From Camellia lanceoleosa (Eukaryota; Streptophyta; Magnoliopsida; Ericales; Theaceae), in the NCBI GenBank assembly GCA_025200525.1, contig CM045767.1:11639273-11703272 (forward strand): 64,000 nucleotides of DNA, given 5' to 3'. A program made the translations under genes and the position numbers. Under the pieces are notes generated by a model. It was given only the letters and a program-made list of their open reading frames with translations, did not search any database and was not told the origin of the DNA. Positions within the stretch are counted from its first letter, which is position 1; the number at the start of each line of letters is the position of its first letter. Below are positions 36,500 to 48,480 of this stretch, one piece after another.

Positions 36500-38060
36500 G
36501 ACTACACAAATCAGAATTAACGTTTTGTCAAAAACATATCCTCATAAAAAATTTGCCTAAGAAACGAACAATTCAAAAAAAAAAAACCCTATTGATTGTA
36601 TACATTTTTACAACTCATTTATAAACAAATGTCACTGTCATAAAAATATTTGTGACAGAAGAAAAAATTAAATTATCTCAATTAATGCAAGAGATACACC
36701 CCATATTAATAAAATGGTTTATGATTTAACAAATTCTACTACGCAAGTAAAATAATTATTAATGACAACTCATGTCACATAATTCAAAAGAAACTAAGAA
36801 TCAACATGACAATTTATCATTCCAACTCACATGACATTATTTTTTAAAGAAATAACTTGAGTTGATATCAATACATGCATATCAAACGCATCAACTAAAA
36901 ATAATGAATTTAGCAAAATAAATTAATCATGAAATTAAAGGATTCTCAACTCATAAATAAAATCCAACGCATTTAAACTTTAAATCATCACTTGTATCAT
37001 GAAATTAAAGGATTCTCAACTCATAAATAAAATCCAACACATTTAAACTTTAAACTTCAAAATGACAAAACATACATTTATTTAATTAGTTTGATTTATA
37101 CATAAATAAACTAATTAAATATGCATTCAAACGTTCTTGTGAATATATATATTTTCCGACTCATGTGCAGAAACCATTTACAACTACGGATCCACACACA
37201 GAAAATAAAGAATGATTCAGAAAACCAATAAAGAAAATAATCTTGCCACAAAAGTTTCTACGTAATAAAAATGAAATAAGTTTGTAAAACTAATATTTTA
37301 CTCAAGAAACAAATTCTACCAAGTATACTCATAACTATGATAAAGTCAAAAGAATTAAAACCTTTTCACAAAGGGTTCAAAATTAAGTGATCTTACAAAC
37401 GAAATTATAAGTCATGTACAAAATTTACAAATTATGACTGATTCACAAAGTTACATGATTTATTAATAAAATTAATTTTCTAGTTACTAAAACCAGAAAA
37501 TAAATTATAATACAAAATAATTGTATTTTTCTTGTTAATAATATAATTTTATTTTCCTTGTTACTAAAACTAGAAAAATAAAATACCGAAATAATATCTG
37601 ATTACAAAAATCAGAAAACCAAACCACAAATTAATTTTCTAGTTACTAAAACTAGAAAAATAAAATAATATAATTTTATTTTCCTTATTACTAAAACTAG
37701 AAAATAAAATACCACAAAAATATCTGATTACAAAAATCAGAATAACACACAATAATTTTCTAGTTACCAAAACTAGAAAATAAATTCTAGTTACTAAAAC
37801 TAGGAAATAAATTATAATAACAAAATAATTTTATTTTCCTTGTTACTAAAACAGGAAAAATAAAATACTAAAATAATTTTCTGTAATACCAAATAATATT
37901 ATGAAATTGTTAATGACACCAGTATCGTACTACTAGTTGTCAAAAAAAAGAGACAGTATATTACTACTATCTGTCAAATAGCATAAATTACTATTTGTTT
38001 TTCCAACCAGAATATTACTTTGAAAAATAGAAAATTAAATACAATGAAGATACCAAAAAG
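36500..38060 (-). other. Non-coding leader of the minus copia element
   Basis: AT-rich, no ORF of note. It contains a duplicated segment of about 45 bp (CATGAAATTAAAGGATTCTC at about 36928 and 36996). The 37476-37860 part is a series of hairpins described separately. It fills the place where gag and protease would be. Confidence 0.75.
37476..37860 (-). repeat. Serial hairpins with shared TTACTAAAA/TTACAAAAA loop
   Basis: At least nine short stem-loops: 37476-37500, 37552-37577, 37597-37615, 37635-37659, 37679-37704, 37723-37741, 37756-37780, 37785-37805 and 37834-37859. Stems differ (TTTTCTAG/CTAGAAAA, TCTGA/TCAGA, TTTTCCT/AGGAAAA), but the loop is nearly always TTACTAAAA or TTACAAAAA (plus strand), i.e. 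TTTTAGTAA or TTTTTGTAA in the element RNA. Two more with the same loop lie in each LTR. Confidence 0.8.
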
Positions 38061-38076
38061 GAATCTGTCTTAAGAT
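38061..38076 (-). promoter_or_regulatory. Primer-binding position of the minus copia element
   Basis: In element sense ATCTTAAGACAGATTC follows the 5' LTR, the same as in the forward copy. It is complementary over 14 nt to the LTR segment at 32696-32710. The 5' LTR copy of that segment (about 38360-38374) has decayed. Confidence 0.6.
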
Positions 38077-39344
38077 TGTTGGACAATCTTCACTGTATTT
38101 AAAAGATATTAATTCTATTGTGTACAAAACAACAATTAGAATTAAAGAAATAAAGAAAAAAAAAAAGAATATGTTTGATTACAAAAATCAAACTCGAGAT
38201 GATAAATAAATAAATAAAAACAGATTTTATTTTGTTACAAAAACAAAATTAAAATCTGATTAAATAAACAAATTAAAACAGAATAATAAATAAAGAACTT
38301 ACTTGATTTAATTTCTTCAAAATAAAATCTGATCAAGTCCAGTGTTTGACCTTTGTGTCCTTAAAATGATTCGTCCTCTCCACGGTGCTTTCAGAATTTG
38401 GACGTCTATCTCCCAGGATAAAATGATCTACTACAAACAATAGCAGCACTACAAATTGTTTGCCTTACGAACACACTAAGTGTTTACACTCTTTCTTTCA
38501 GAAATAAAATGCAGCAAAATGAAAATGATGTTTCAGAATCATGAAGAACGAAAATTAGAGTTACAAAATCCAAATGAGGGTTGTTCTATTTATAGATTTA
38601 AAGGTGGCTCTTGGTTTTGAATTGAACAGGTATGATACCTGTTGGCTTTGAATTCAAACAGGATTATTAAACAGATAATAATAACAGGAAGGGCCCTGTT
38701 TGGGTGCGCGATAATACCAAACCAGTTTATTTCTGTTTAAAAACGGGAAGGGCCCTGTTTGGATGAACATTAATACCAAACCTGTTTATTTCGGGAAGGG
38801 CCTTGTTTGGATGCACAATAAAACCAAACCAGTTTAATTTGAATTAATAAAATTAATTTCAAATGTTTTTGGCCCAAAAAGATTAGTATCGAGTTGAACA
38901 AGCCCAACCACACACCACAGCCCAGCCCAGGCCAATTTAGCCCTGGACGGCCCAGCGTGCATGTGTGATTTTTGAGTCCAATGGGTCTAGCCCATTTTGC
39001 CCATAATCTCTCCTCTAAAACACTTGGGGCACACCCCAAGTACCAAGCCCAAGCTTTATAAACCCTTTCAAAACTTCCCACCAAATCAATGTGGGACAAG
39101 CCTTATTCAAACCATAAGGAATTTCCACAAAAACTCCATTTCCATGGAGCACACTTTGGCTTCAATTTCCCATTCACTCGGTAATGGTTTTGAGCAACCA
39201 AATATACCACGTGAATCACAACGCGGCATAGAACGCGTTACCACTTTGACCTGTGTAAATCGATGCACGGGGCCCACCTAAAAATTAGACCAAACTTAGG
39301 AAAAAATTCTGGTTTTACCCAGAATTTTATAACCATTTCCAACA
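38077..39344 (-). repeat. 5' LTR of the minus copia element
   Basis: 1268 bp, partner of 32415-33727. Minus-strand TATA box at 38586-38594 (CTATTTATA on plus). Small indels distinguish it, including a shorter GGCCCAGCC-rich region near 38900-38960. Confidence 0.93.
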
Positions 39345-39664
39345 GTTTGATAAGGTAAGTGAGTTGGGTTAGACTGATTGAGTGATAAAATTAATTGATC
39401 ACTTAGGCTGCTGGTTAAAATTTATTAATTCCATATAGTTTTGTACAAGTCCCTACTATATTTTTATTTTAAATTAGGAAGATTCTGAAGAAATAGAAAT
39501 GGCTTTGATTTTAATTTTCTCCGAGTCTTCCTGATTTGAAATAAAAATACAGTATAGACTCATACAAAATTATATGAAATTAACAAATTTTAACTAGCAG
39601 TCTAACTGATCAGTCAATTTTATCACTCAACCAGTCCAATCTAACTCACTCACCTTATCAAACC
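39345..39664. mobile_element. Long foldback MITE, struck by the copia at its very end
   Basis: GTTTGATAAGGTAAGTGAGTT at the left is mirrored by AACTCACTCACCTTATCAAAC at the right. The arms continue inward for about 140 bp to TTAGGAAGA and TCTTCCTGA. The first five bases are the copia target duplication, so the copia entered five bases inside this end and the other edge continues at 32409-32414. Family and TSD uncertain. Confidence 0.8.
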
Positions 39665-40398
39665 ATGCAGGTTGAATTGGTGTGGGATGTCTCGTTTTTT
39701 AGCACACCCCAATATATAACCACCATTGCAAAAAAAAAAATAAAATAAAATAAAAGAAAAGAAAAGAAAAGAGAGAAAAAAAATTATAAAAAAAACCAAA
39801 ATAACATAGCAAAAAAAGAAAAAGAAAAAAGGGAAATTCGAGACAATTTCGAGACTTTGAATTCGAGGCCTCAAGCATTATTGAAATTCTATTTTGCCTA
39901 TTTTATTTTAGTCATTTTTTATTTTGACTTTTCATATTTTTCAATTATTTTTCAATTTTTCTGAAGTTAACTTTTATTTAAAATCAGACAAAAAAATATC
40001 ACGTTAATTGTTACATAACATAAAAATATATTATTATATTAGAATTTGAATTTGTGTCAAAGATATAGATTATATAATAATATTTTTATGTTACGTGATT
40101 ATCAAAGTGTCATTTTTTATTTAATTTTGAAAATAAATTAATTTTAAACTAAATTTAGAAAAATTCAAAACATGAAAGGATCAAATAAAAAATAAACAAT
40201 TAAAAGATCAAAATAAAAAAAATAATGAAACATAAAGAAGCAAAGTGTAATTTGCCATGATTGAGATTCCTTTAAATTTTTTGAAGCTGTCAAACAAAAA
40301 GTGAAGAGAGAACATGTGAATAAAGTAACACAGAAGTGACCCTGCAAGCAAACACCATAAAAGTTTGCAAGGACCAAAATGCAATAAAAGAAAGACGA
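39665..40398. other. Intergenic, no gene seen
   Basis: Begins with a MITE-like right end (ATATATAACCACC at about 39712) and an A/G-rich tract (39728-39835), then AT-rich spacer. Confidence 0.6.
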
Positions 40399-40471
40399 CG
40401 ACTCCACTGGGGATCGAACCCAGAATCTCTGGTTCCGTAGACCAGCGCCTTATCCATTGGGCCATGGAGTC
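40399..40471 (-). tRNA. tRNA-Arg(ACG)
   Basis: A 73-nt cloverleaf on the minus strand. The acceptor stem is GACTCCA/TGGAGTC with discriminator G. The anticodon arm CTGGT-CTACGGA-ACCAG gives anticodon ACG, the D arm contains GGCCCAATGGATAAGGC, and the T arm has GGGTTCGATCCC. There is no intron. The internal A box (TGGCCCAATGG) and B box (GGTTCGATCCC) are intact. A T-rich stretch (TTTCTTTTATT in tRNA sense) lies just downstream as terminator. It reads CGN arginine codons after wobble modification. Confidence 0.97.
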
Positions 40472-41321
40472 AACCCCACGTCAAATTTTTTTGATAAAAG
40501 GTTTATAAAGTTGTATAAAATTAATTAACCCCACCTAGGTGTATATATAGGCCCCGTTTATTTTGAGAGATAGAATAAAAGAGATTAATAGAGAGAAGAT
40601 TAATAGTAAGATAATTAAGTAAAATTATATTTGTTTTGATAATAGTTGTTGATGTAGGTATTATTAAATTATTTTTATATAAAATAAATAAAATAATAAA
40701 ACAAACAAAAAATATAAAAACATTAAACATTAATGTTAAAAAAAAAATGCCTGACATGTAAAAATAAAAAATAAAAAATTTTCAAAAAAAAATAAAATAA
40801 TGATCTTACTTAACAAAAAATACAAAAAATTAAAAATTAATATTCAAAAAAAAAAATGTCTAACATGTAAAAAATAAAAAAATAAAAAAATAGTCCAGCG
40901 GACTATTTTTTTAATGCCAAGTGTTGGAGGCCCATCCAAATCCCCTTCCCAAGGCGACTCATAATTCGGAGGAGATTACAAATCGCTTCTCTATCTCCCA
41001 AAATAAACATAAAAATAATAAATTTTACCTCACTATCAATTTCAATCCCCTTTTTTATGACCCCAAACAAACGAGCCATATAGACTACTCAATCTTTTCG
41101 GATGTACAATGGGGTTTAGGGGTCTTCAAGTGATCTAACCCTTGATTTGATTTATTTATTTTATTATTATTATTTTTTTAATTTGGATAAATTATACTAA
41201 CCTCTCTTAATATTTAGAGAAAATCTAATAAGTCTTACAATTTTGACATAATTATATTGAGCTTATTTGAGATTTTAATTTATATAACATTTAATCTCAT
41301 TTTCATCAATAATTTGTTAAT
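40472..41321. other. Intergenic with a possible decayed foldback
   Basis: GGCCCCGTTTATTTTGAGAG at 40551 is partly mirrored by CTCTATCTCCCAAAATAAAC at about 40990 and by CAAACGAGCC near 41067-41076. The interior is A-rich. It may be an old transposon; TSD not found. Confidence 0.4.
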
Positions 41322-41723
41322 GGCATTAGCTTCTGTCCAGTCCTTAATCGGACTGGACCATGCTGTTGGGCCTATAGGGGCCCATCACGGGTCCCGTTTT
41401 GATAATCTGAACCGTTCAATATGTAGAACTCGTTGAATACTTTATGCCTGTAAAAAATCACGTTGATCGGATATCGATAGTTATGTGATCAAAACAGATT
41501 TTTGTCAACCGTTAATTTATTCACTGTCAATTTTTTTTTATACAAAAATGATTTGATCACATAGCTATCGATATCCGATCAACGTGATTTTTTACAAATT
41601 TATAGTACTCGACGTGTTCTACATATTGAACGGTTCAGATTATCAAAACGGGACCCATAGTGGACCCCCACGGGCTCAACAGCACGGTCCAGTCCGATTA
41701 AGGACTGGACAGAAGCCATGCCC
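41322..41723. mobile_element. Mutator-type MITE, near-complete foldback
   Basis: 402 bp with long inverted arms: TTCTGTCCAGTCCTTAATCG at the left and CGATTAAGGACTGGACAGAA at the right. The arms continue inward through GATCGGATATCGATAG. A 9-bp duplication TTTGTTAAT lies at 41313-41321 and 41724-41732. A 9-bp TSD with long inverted ends points to Mutator-like elements. Confidence 0.9.
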
Positions 41724-41732
41724 TTTGTTAAT

Positions 41733-42220
41733 TATATGAATAAAAAAATAATATTATCATATATTTTATATGAAAATATATATTTTACGCGGTTTACTAT
41801 TTTTATTTTTAGGAGATCTAGATTAATTTCAATTCATTAAACTTTACTAAAAAGAAGCTAAATATAAATTATATAATATAAATAATATTAAAAAATTATC
41901 AAGCTGAGCTTAAGTTTTATTAATATTAATGAACCGAGCCAAATTCGAGCCTATTCCTTATCAAGTCGAGCTCAAATTTAATAAACGAGCTCAATAAGTA
42001 AATGTGCCGAGCTTGAGCTTAGCAAAACTCGACTCGTTTACTGTTCTAAATATAATTATGTCAAAATTATAAAATTTATTATATATTTTTTCAAATTTTA
42101 AGAGAAGTTAATTCAATTTACCCTTTTAATTTTTATACAATGATTCAAATTTTAAATGCTATTTCAACACCAAGAAGATAATGTTATTGTTTTTTATGCT
42201 ATCCATAGTAAGATAAGACA
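41733..42220. other. Intergenic, no gene seen
   Basis: AT-rich spacer. A GAGCTC-rich patch at about 41900-42050 (TCAAGTCGAGCTCAAATTTA) resembles a decayed repeat common in plant DNA. Confidence 0.5.
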
Positions 42221-42228
42221 CGCGTGAG

Positions 42229-43106
42229 CAGTGGCGGAGGCACCTTAGGCGCAGGGGGTCACGTGGCTCTCGGGTTTTGGAAATTTTGTTTTTTTTTTAA
42301 CATAAGAAAAATATTTTAAATAAAAAAGTTTATAAAAATATTATTTAAAGTAAAATGTCAATGATATTTTAAAATTATGAGAATAATAATGATCATTTTG
42401 ATTGAAAATAAAGAGATTATGACAAGTCATATTATTATTTATGAAAATTTTAATATAATGGTAATGTTTATCACTATTGACATGCAAATATAATTAATTT
42501 CAATGAAGATATGAAATTTATTAGATTGTTAGTTACATTTGACATGTGGAGTTTATCCTCCATATGTTTCTTTACATTTATAACTAAAATCACCACTATA
42601 TAAATTATAATCAAGCAACACATCTTCAATTATAAAAAAAATAAATAAATAATTTTTTTTTACAGTAGATCATAATTAATATAAGAATGAGTTATAACTA
42701 ACTATTATTTGATATATAGTCATAACTAAAATAACAACTACAAAAAGTTATAACTGAATTATATATAACACTATAATGTGCTATAACTAAAGACTACGAA
42801 GATCATAATTGTGCCATATGATAGACACTTTTATTGCAGTATGTTTTATAAAATTTCTCTACTAAAATATATCATTTCTATCTCAACTTATCTTCTTTTT
42901 TAAATTTTCAATTCACTTATAAAATAGTTACTCCCCAATATTTGCATAAAATTTAATCTCAAATCATTTAATTTAAAATTTACATTTATCCAAATGAATT
43001 CTTAATATTTAAGTTTAGTAATATCTCATTATTATTTATTATAAAAAAAAATTAATATTATTATTAATTTCGGTCCCTTTCCACTAAATTCCTGACTACG
43101 TGACTG
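42229..43106. mobile_element. Decayed hAT-like non-autonomous element
   Basis: The left end CAGTGGCGGAGGCACC and right end AAATTCCTGACTACGTGACTG are imperfect inverted repeats of the CAGTGGCGGAGCCAGG type. Flanking 8-mers CGCGTGAG (42221-42228) and TGTGCGAG (43107-43114) differ only by three C/T transitions, consistent with an aged 8-bp duplication. The AT-rich interior has no transposase. Confidence 0.65.
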
Positions 43107-44087
43107 TGTGCGAGCTCCACAAGTTTGGCCTCCACGAGCAAGTGAAAGAGGAGAATTTTATTTTGTAATCCTGGTCTATTCTATGGTTATTTGTTAATTC
43201 AATAGTAAGGAGATGGATCGATCACCATTTTGTTAAATAAATTTTATCACTTGATGTGGTGCCCAAGTAACACTGTATCTAATTAGTATATTTGTTAGTG
43301 TGTCTAATACTAAAAATAAGATATAAAATTATCATATGTTTCTCTATTATTGAAATGATATATCAGATATGTTATAAATCAGATATATTAAATAAGAATA
43401 ATTCTATAGATACTAATATTCTTATTAAAATTTTTATTAAAAATACAAGATTTCATAATTAATTGTCAAAAAAATAATAAACATCTAATGATATTAGACA
43501 CTTATGCTTTTAATAAGATTTTTAATACATTTAGCATTGCTCATTAGATAATTTAAATAAAGAAATACATTAACACAGTTTACCTGTTACACAAGAAGAT
43601 CAATCTACTAATAGAAAGAGTGGACCTTTAAGTGGCTTAGAGCATCCGTATCAGCCTCAACCTCAACAAATTTTGAGCCCAATTATAATTTAAAATCCAC
43701 TTTTATATTTTAGTCAACCTCTTTTTTATGTACACACTTCATCAAATTCTCTATTTTAAAATTCAATTTCATTAAAATATTATTTTTATTGTTTAATCTT
43801 TTTCAATTTAAATATCACTTTTCTAGTGCACCATAGCAACAACAGAGAGCCGTAGTCGAAGGAAGTAAACCTACTGAGGGAGGTTGACCGGCCAGTCGAC
43901 CAATCGGATGACTGGATGGTCGACCGATCAGGCCAAAATTCAGCAAACTTCCTTCCCGGCATGGACATCTGGGTGGACATTCGGAAGGACGTCGGACGTC
44001 CGGTGGTGAGAAAATGTAATAAAAAATAGATTAACCTGTCTCAAAAAAACAATAAACTATTAAATAACTAATGAATAGTTGAGGTAC

Positions 44088-44889
44088 TGTTGGCTATATA
44101 TTTTGTAAAAGCCAAATTACAGTTTGACACGTGGCAGAATAAGGGTATTATGGGAAGATAATTCAAGTCTTCGATCCTGATCGAACACGTGGCAATGAAC
44201 ATTGGTTCTTACGTGATCTGGCGAAAGACTAGATCAAGAAGAGATACAAGGAGACGTGGCTTCAACGGTTACTCATATTCAAATTCAAATACAGGAGGGA
44301 AGCTCAACTGCAAGAGATGGCGTAGTGGGACTACTTCTAAGACAGCATGATCAGCGATCATGGAGGAGTAGTTCGACGGTTTGAAGTGCAGTTTGAAGGT
44401 CATCTTTGACAAGTATAAATAGCAGGGAAGCCCTCAGAAAAGACCCCCAAACTCAGATCATACAAACCAGTCTTTACTTCATATTTTCTTTCCCAGTTTT
44501 ACATTTCCTGTACTTTAAATTCCTGCACTTTAAATACCTGTTCTTTAAATACCTGCACTTTAAATACTCGCACTGCACTTCGATTCATAGGAGTAGTTTC
44601 AAGGAGATTCAAATAGACTGTTGCTGTAAACCTCCCCGAGGCTGAGTTTGGACTATTGTAAGTGTTCATTTTAATGAAATACTTCGATTATTCTTCATAT
44701 TAACTGTTATTTCTCTTAATTTCTCCTAAGTCAAGCCACCAGTAAAAGTCCTCTTCATTGAGGCTGAAAGAACTAAAACACAATCGTCTGATAATTGGTT
44801 GGCAATTATAATTTCTGTAAGGACTGATTGATCCTTGCTAGCACGCTCGCATTTACAAAAATACCCTTCGAAAAGCCAAAAAGCCAACA
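44088..44889 (+). repeat. 5' LTR of the Tat gypsy element
   Basis: 802 bp. TATA box TATAAATAG at 44414-44422; the CTTTAAATACCTG direct repeats at 44527-44572 follow. G-box-like ACACGTGGC (44130s and 44200s) and CACGTGATC motifs occur upstream of the TATA box. Confidence 0.95.
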
Positions 44890-44896
44890 TATATTT

Positions 44897-44915
44897 TTGG
44901 CACGCCCAGTGGGAC
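44897..44915 (+). promoter_or_regulatory. Primer-binding site of the Tat gypsy element
   Basis: TTGGCACGCCCAGTGGGAC lies 7 bp after the 5' LTR, a class of site common in plant Tat elements. Confidence 0.85.
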
Positions 44916-44937
44916 TTGTTAAAATAGCTAGACGAAG

Positions 44938-47900
44938 ATGACAAGGAGAAAATGAACGCTTGGAAGAAGGCGTAGAAGGAGAGGTAGAGATACCTAATCT
45001 AGAGGAGAATGTGGTAACACATCCTGTGGAGACTCCTATGCTATCAGAACCTTTGGTCGAACAGACAAGTACTTCTGGACAAGAACCATATGTTCATAAT
45101 ATTGGACGAAACCAAGGAACTGGACCATCCACCGTTCCATTTACTCAGCCAACAAATCCATGGGATGGCTTGGTAGATGCTATGGGACAACAATTAATGA
45201 ACACAATGGAAAGGTGGGCAACATCCTTTTTGGATCGAATGAATAACCACCAACCAACAAATACAAGACACATAGAGGAAATTTTAAATGTTCCTCAGCA
45301 AAGATTGGCTAGAGAAAAACAGCCTATGCAAGTTAATGGACAATCTAATGGTCAGACTAGTACTCAGAACTATGAAAGACCATCGCCTCAGTCTTGGTAT
45401 GAACCCATTTCAAGGTCTGTAGTAGGCCAAAATGCCTCAGTACTCAACAAGGAAGCCACACAAGTCGGTGGATCTGGCCAAGTACAAGAAACTGGCATAA
45501 GAATGGTGGCAAATCCCACGTTCGAAGCCATACCTGGCATTAGGGGGTATAATAATCCCTTATTTGAATTTATACCCGGGGGGTTGGAAGGTTTTCCCAC
45601 AAATAGAAGGGACACAATACCTGTTCCAGTACCTTTCACAGGTCCTTTCGCAGGACAGGCTCAAAGGGGTTACCCATACCCCCAACAAAGAACTGCGCAC
45701 CACAGGCAACCAGTTCCAAATGTACCACCTTATGGACCAAGAGGACCACAGGCACAAGTTTGTCCACCAAACCCTGTGTTTGTCCATCCAGTAGTGGTTC
45801 AGCAAGCACAAAATATGGTCCCTAGGGACCAAATTGCTGATATTGTTAGGGAGATGTGTGGACTGATGGCTCGGGGGGTCCAGACTCCTGTATACAGAAA
45901 ACCATACCCAGAATGGGTAGATAGGGTACATGCATACCCAAGAGGATTTAGAATACCAGATTTTACCCTATTCTATGGAACTGGAAATCAATCAACAGTA
46001 GAACATATTGCCAGATTCGCTGCTTAATGTGGTGAATTCATTAATCATGACTACATGAAACTGAGATTATTTCTAAATTCTCTAACTGGGGGAGCATTTG
46101 TATGGTATATCAACTTTACACCTGGCTCCATTCAAACTTGGCAACAAATGGAAGAGGCATTTCATGCCCAATTCTTCCAATCGGAGCCAGAGGTGTCCAT
46201 GGCAGACTTGGCAAGATTGAGTCAAAGGCTTGAAGAAAAAGCTACTCAGTTTATTGCCAGATTTAAAAGGGCTCGAAATAAATGTAGAGTCATCCTTCCA
46301 AAGCCAGAATTTGTAAGATTGGCTCAAAACAGTTTAGAGTTCAGGCTTCGAAAGAAGTTTGACTCAACTGAATTCAGGGATTTGGTCGAATTAACCTATA
46401 AGGTGTCTCGATATGAAGCATTACTAGAGGAGGAACAAGATCGGAATAATGCTTCGTATAAGACATATTATAGAGATCCCAATTATGAGATCGATGCAGC
46501 AGAGATTGTGGGCAAAGAACCTGTAATCTGTGAAGCATTAATTCATAAGGATACAACCATCGACCAGCAGTTTAAAAAGAAAGACTTTCACAGAAAGTAC
46601 TCTTTCGATTTGACAAAAGCAGATGACATTTTTGATCATTTGCTTGCAGCCAATTTCCTTAAGTTACCAAAAGGAGTAAAACTGCCATCTCCAGATGAAC
46701 TTAAAGGAAAAGTATACTGTAAATGGCATAATTCTTGGTCTCACTCGACTAAAAACTGCATTGTGTTTGAGACAGATCCAAGAGCAAATTCGGAAAGGAA
46801 GTTTGAAGTTCACCAAAAGCAGAAAAAACCCATGGGGATTGACAGTAACTCGTTTCCAGAAGTTGGAGAAAGCGCGGCTAATGTGGTTGTACCAAACTTT
46901 CAGAATCTATCTCTGCAGGAATTGGAAGAGGTCAATGTGCAAATGCATATTGCCAACCAGACAACTGCCAAGAAGGAGACTAGAAATCCACCAGTTATTG
47001 GACAAGGTTTCTCACATCAGAAGGAACACTCTGATGAAGAAGTACTGGATGACGATTCCTTGGAAGCAGCTGTAATGCAAAGGATGTGTCCCAGATGCAA
47101 ACTAAGCTACAAATGGTTGAAGGGGCTTTCGATTGATGGGAAGCAATACTATAGGGATGTTCAGAGACGTCTTAAATCAACCAACGCTTACAACAAAAGG
47201 CCGTACTCGGCTAGTGATAGGCAGCGACCATTAGTGGTTGAGCCTGCAGTTGACAGAATACATGCTAAAGGCAAGAGGGCCTTGTATGAGTCTAGGCCAC
47301 TTAACTATTACAGAATGGAGAGCAAACATTCTGAAAGAAGATTGGAGAGGAGTTCAGGTTATGGGACTAAAGCCAGAGGTTGGCCCCCTAGACTAACCTC
47401 ACACAGAACAGAAAATGGCCACCTCCATCAAAGGCCAGAATCAGGCTCGAAACATGAGACCAGAACCAAGCACTTACCTCCACGGCCAGTTTCGAAGATG
47501 GCTTCGAAGATAGAAAAAGGTGATTCAACATTTGAGTCAGTAAGCTCTTGGGTACCTGGAGTTCCAGATTGGTTTGTAATACAAAACAAACCTAGGGAAG
47601 TGTCTGCTAGGAGAGATGTTGGAATCCCGGGCAGGATGGTCAAGCCTCCTTTGGTGGCTCCGAACAACTGGGTATTGCTGAAACACCCAAAGACAAAGGA
47701 ACCAAATATGGTTCCAGTTATTTCCAGATCACAAAGGAGGAAGATTCAGCGCAGGTACACCCAGTACCAGCAAGATCTGAAAGAAAGTGGAGAGAGTTCT
47801 TCACAGGTCAAGACAGAAGGAAAGAAAACTTCGAAGTCAGACCATACTCCAAAACCGACTCTACAAAGCAAAGTGGTTTGTAGCAGAGAACAGTTGGCCC

Positions 47901-48480
47901 AGGTTCATTCTAAACTAAAGGCCAGAGAGAAGTTTTGGCAGGGCTGGAGAAGGCTCTGATAGAAAGTAATAGCGAAACAGAAGAAGAGATTGGCATGAGC
48001 CAAAAGAAGGAAATGGCAGAAGAAGAAATGTTCGAAGCCTTCATGGCTGAACAAACATTTCTGACTGAAGAACCAGTTGAGAAGGATTATTCGAAGGGAT
48101 CAGTTATCAATGAAGTACCAGAGTGCAGCATGGAAGATGCTGCTGAAGACACTGAGCAAGGTAGCCAAGAGGGGAAGAAGGTACAGCCAGCCATCCAGTT
48201 TGGCTCATTTTCCTCTATATCAGTCAATATGGTACACATACTGCCTCATGAATTCCAGGCTGGAAATGAGGACTAGGGTGACCAAGACATGGATCCAGTT
48301 CCTGTCTCCAGTGAAGAGTCACAAGTGAGTATGGTACAGGATGCTCCTGAAATGGCTACTCCAATGGAAACTGAGTATGAAAGCGAGGAAGAGGTGAGCA
48401 TTAACCTCTCATATCCTTTTGAATATCCCTCGAATTCCATGACCCAACATGTCAAGCCTTTGTACATCAAGGCTTTCTTC
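44938..48480 (+). pseudogene. Tat gag polyprotein (broken)
   Basis: The likely start is ATG 44938 (MTRRN); one extra A near 44950 shifts it out of frame with the long frame that follows (LEEGVEGEVEIPNLEE...). The capsid region is YMKLRLFLNSLTGGAFVWY, GSIQTWQQMEEAFHAQF, LARLSQRLEEKATQFIARFK. A zinc-knuckle-like CKWHNSWSHSTKNC lies near 46720. An in-frame TAA at 46025-46027 follows RFAA, probably from CAA. A frame change near 47940 and a TAG at 48274 precede the protease. Gag would form the particle core. Confidence 0.88.

Larger units (their letters stand above)
32415..39344 (-). mobile_element. Ty1/copia element, internally deleted, minus strand
   Basis: LTRs at 32415-33727 (3') and 38077-39344 (5') have TGTTGG...CCAACA ends. 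The perfect 5-bp duplication GTTTG lies at 32410-32414 and 39345-39349. In sense order it has the 5' LTR, an atypical primer-binding position, a 1.6-kb non-coding leader, the C-terminal part of integrase, RT-RNase H, a polypurine tract and the 3' LTR. Gag, protease and the integrase core are missing. The LTRs look very similar over the parts compared, implying recent insertion. It belongs to the family of the 1-28558 element. Confidence 0.95.
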
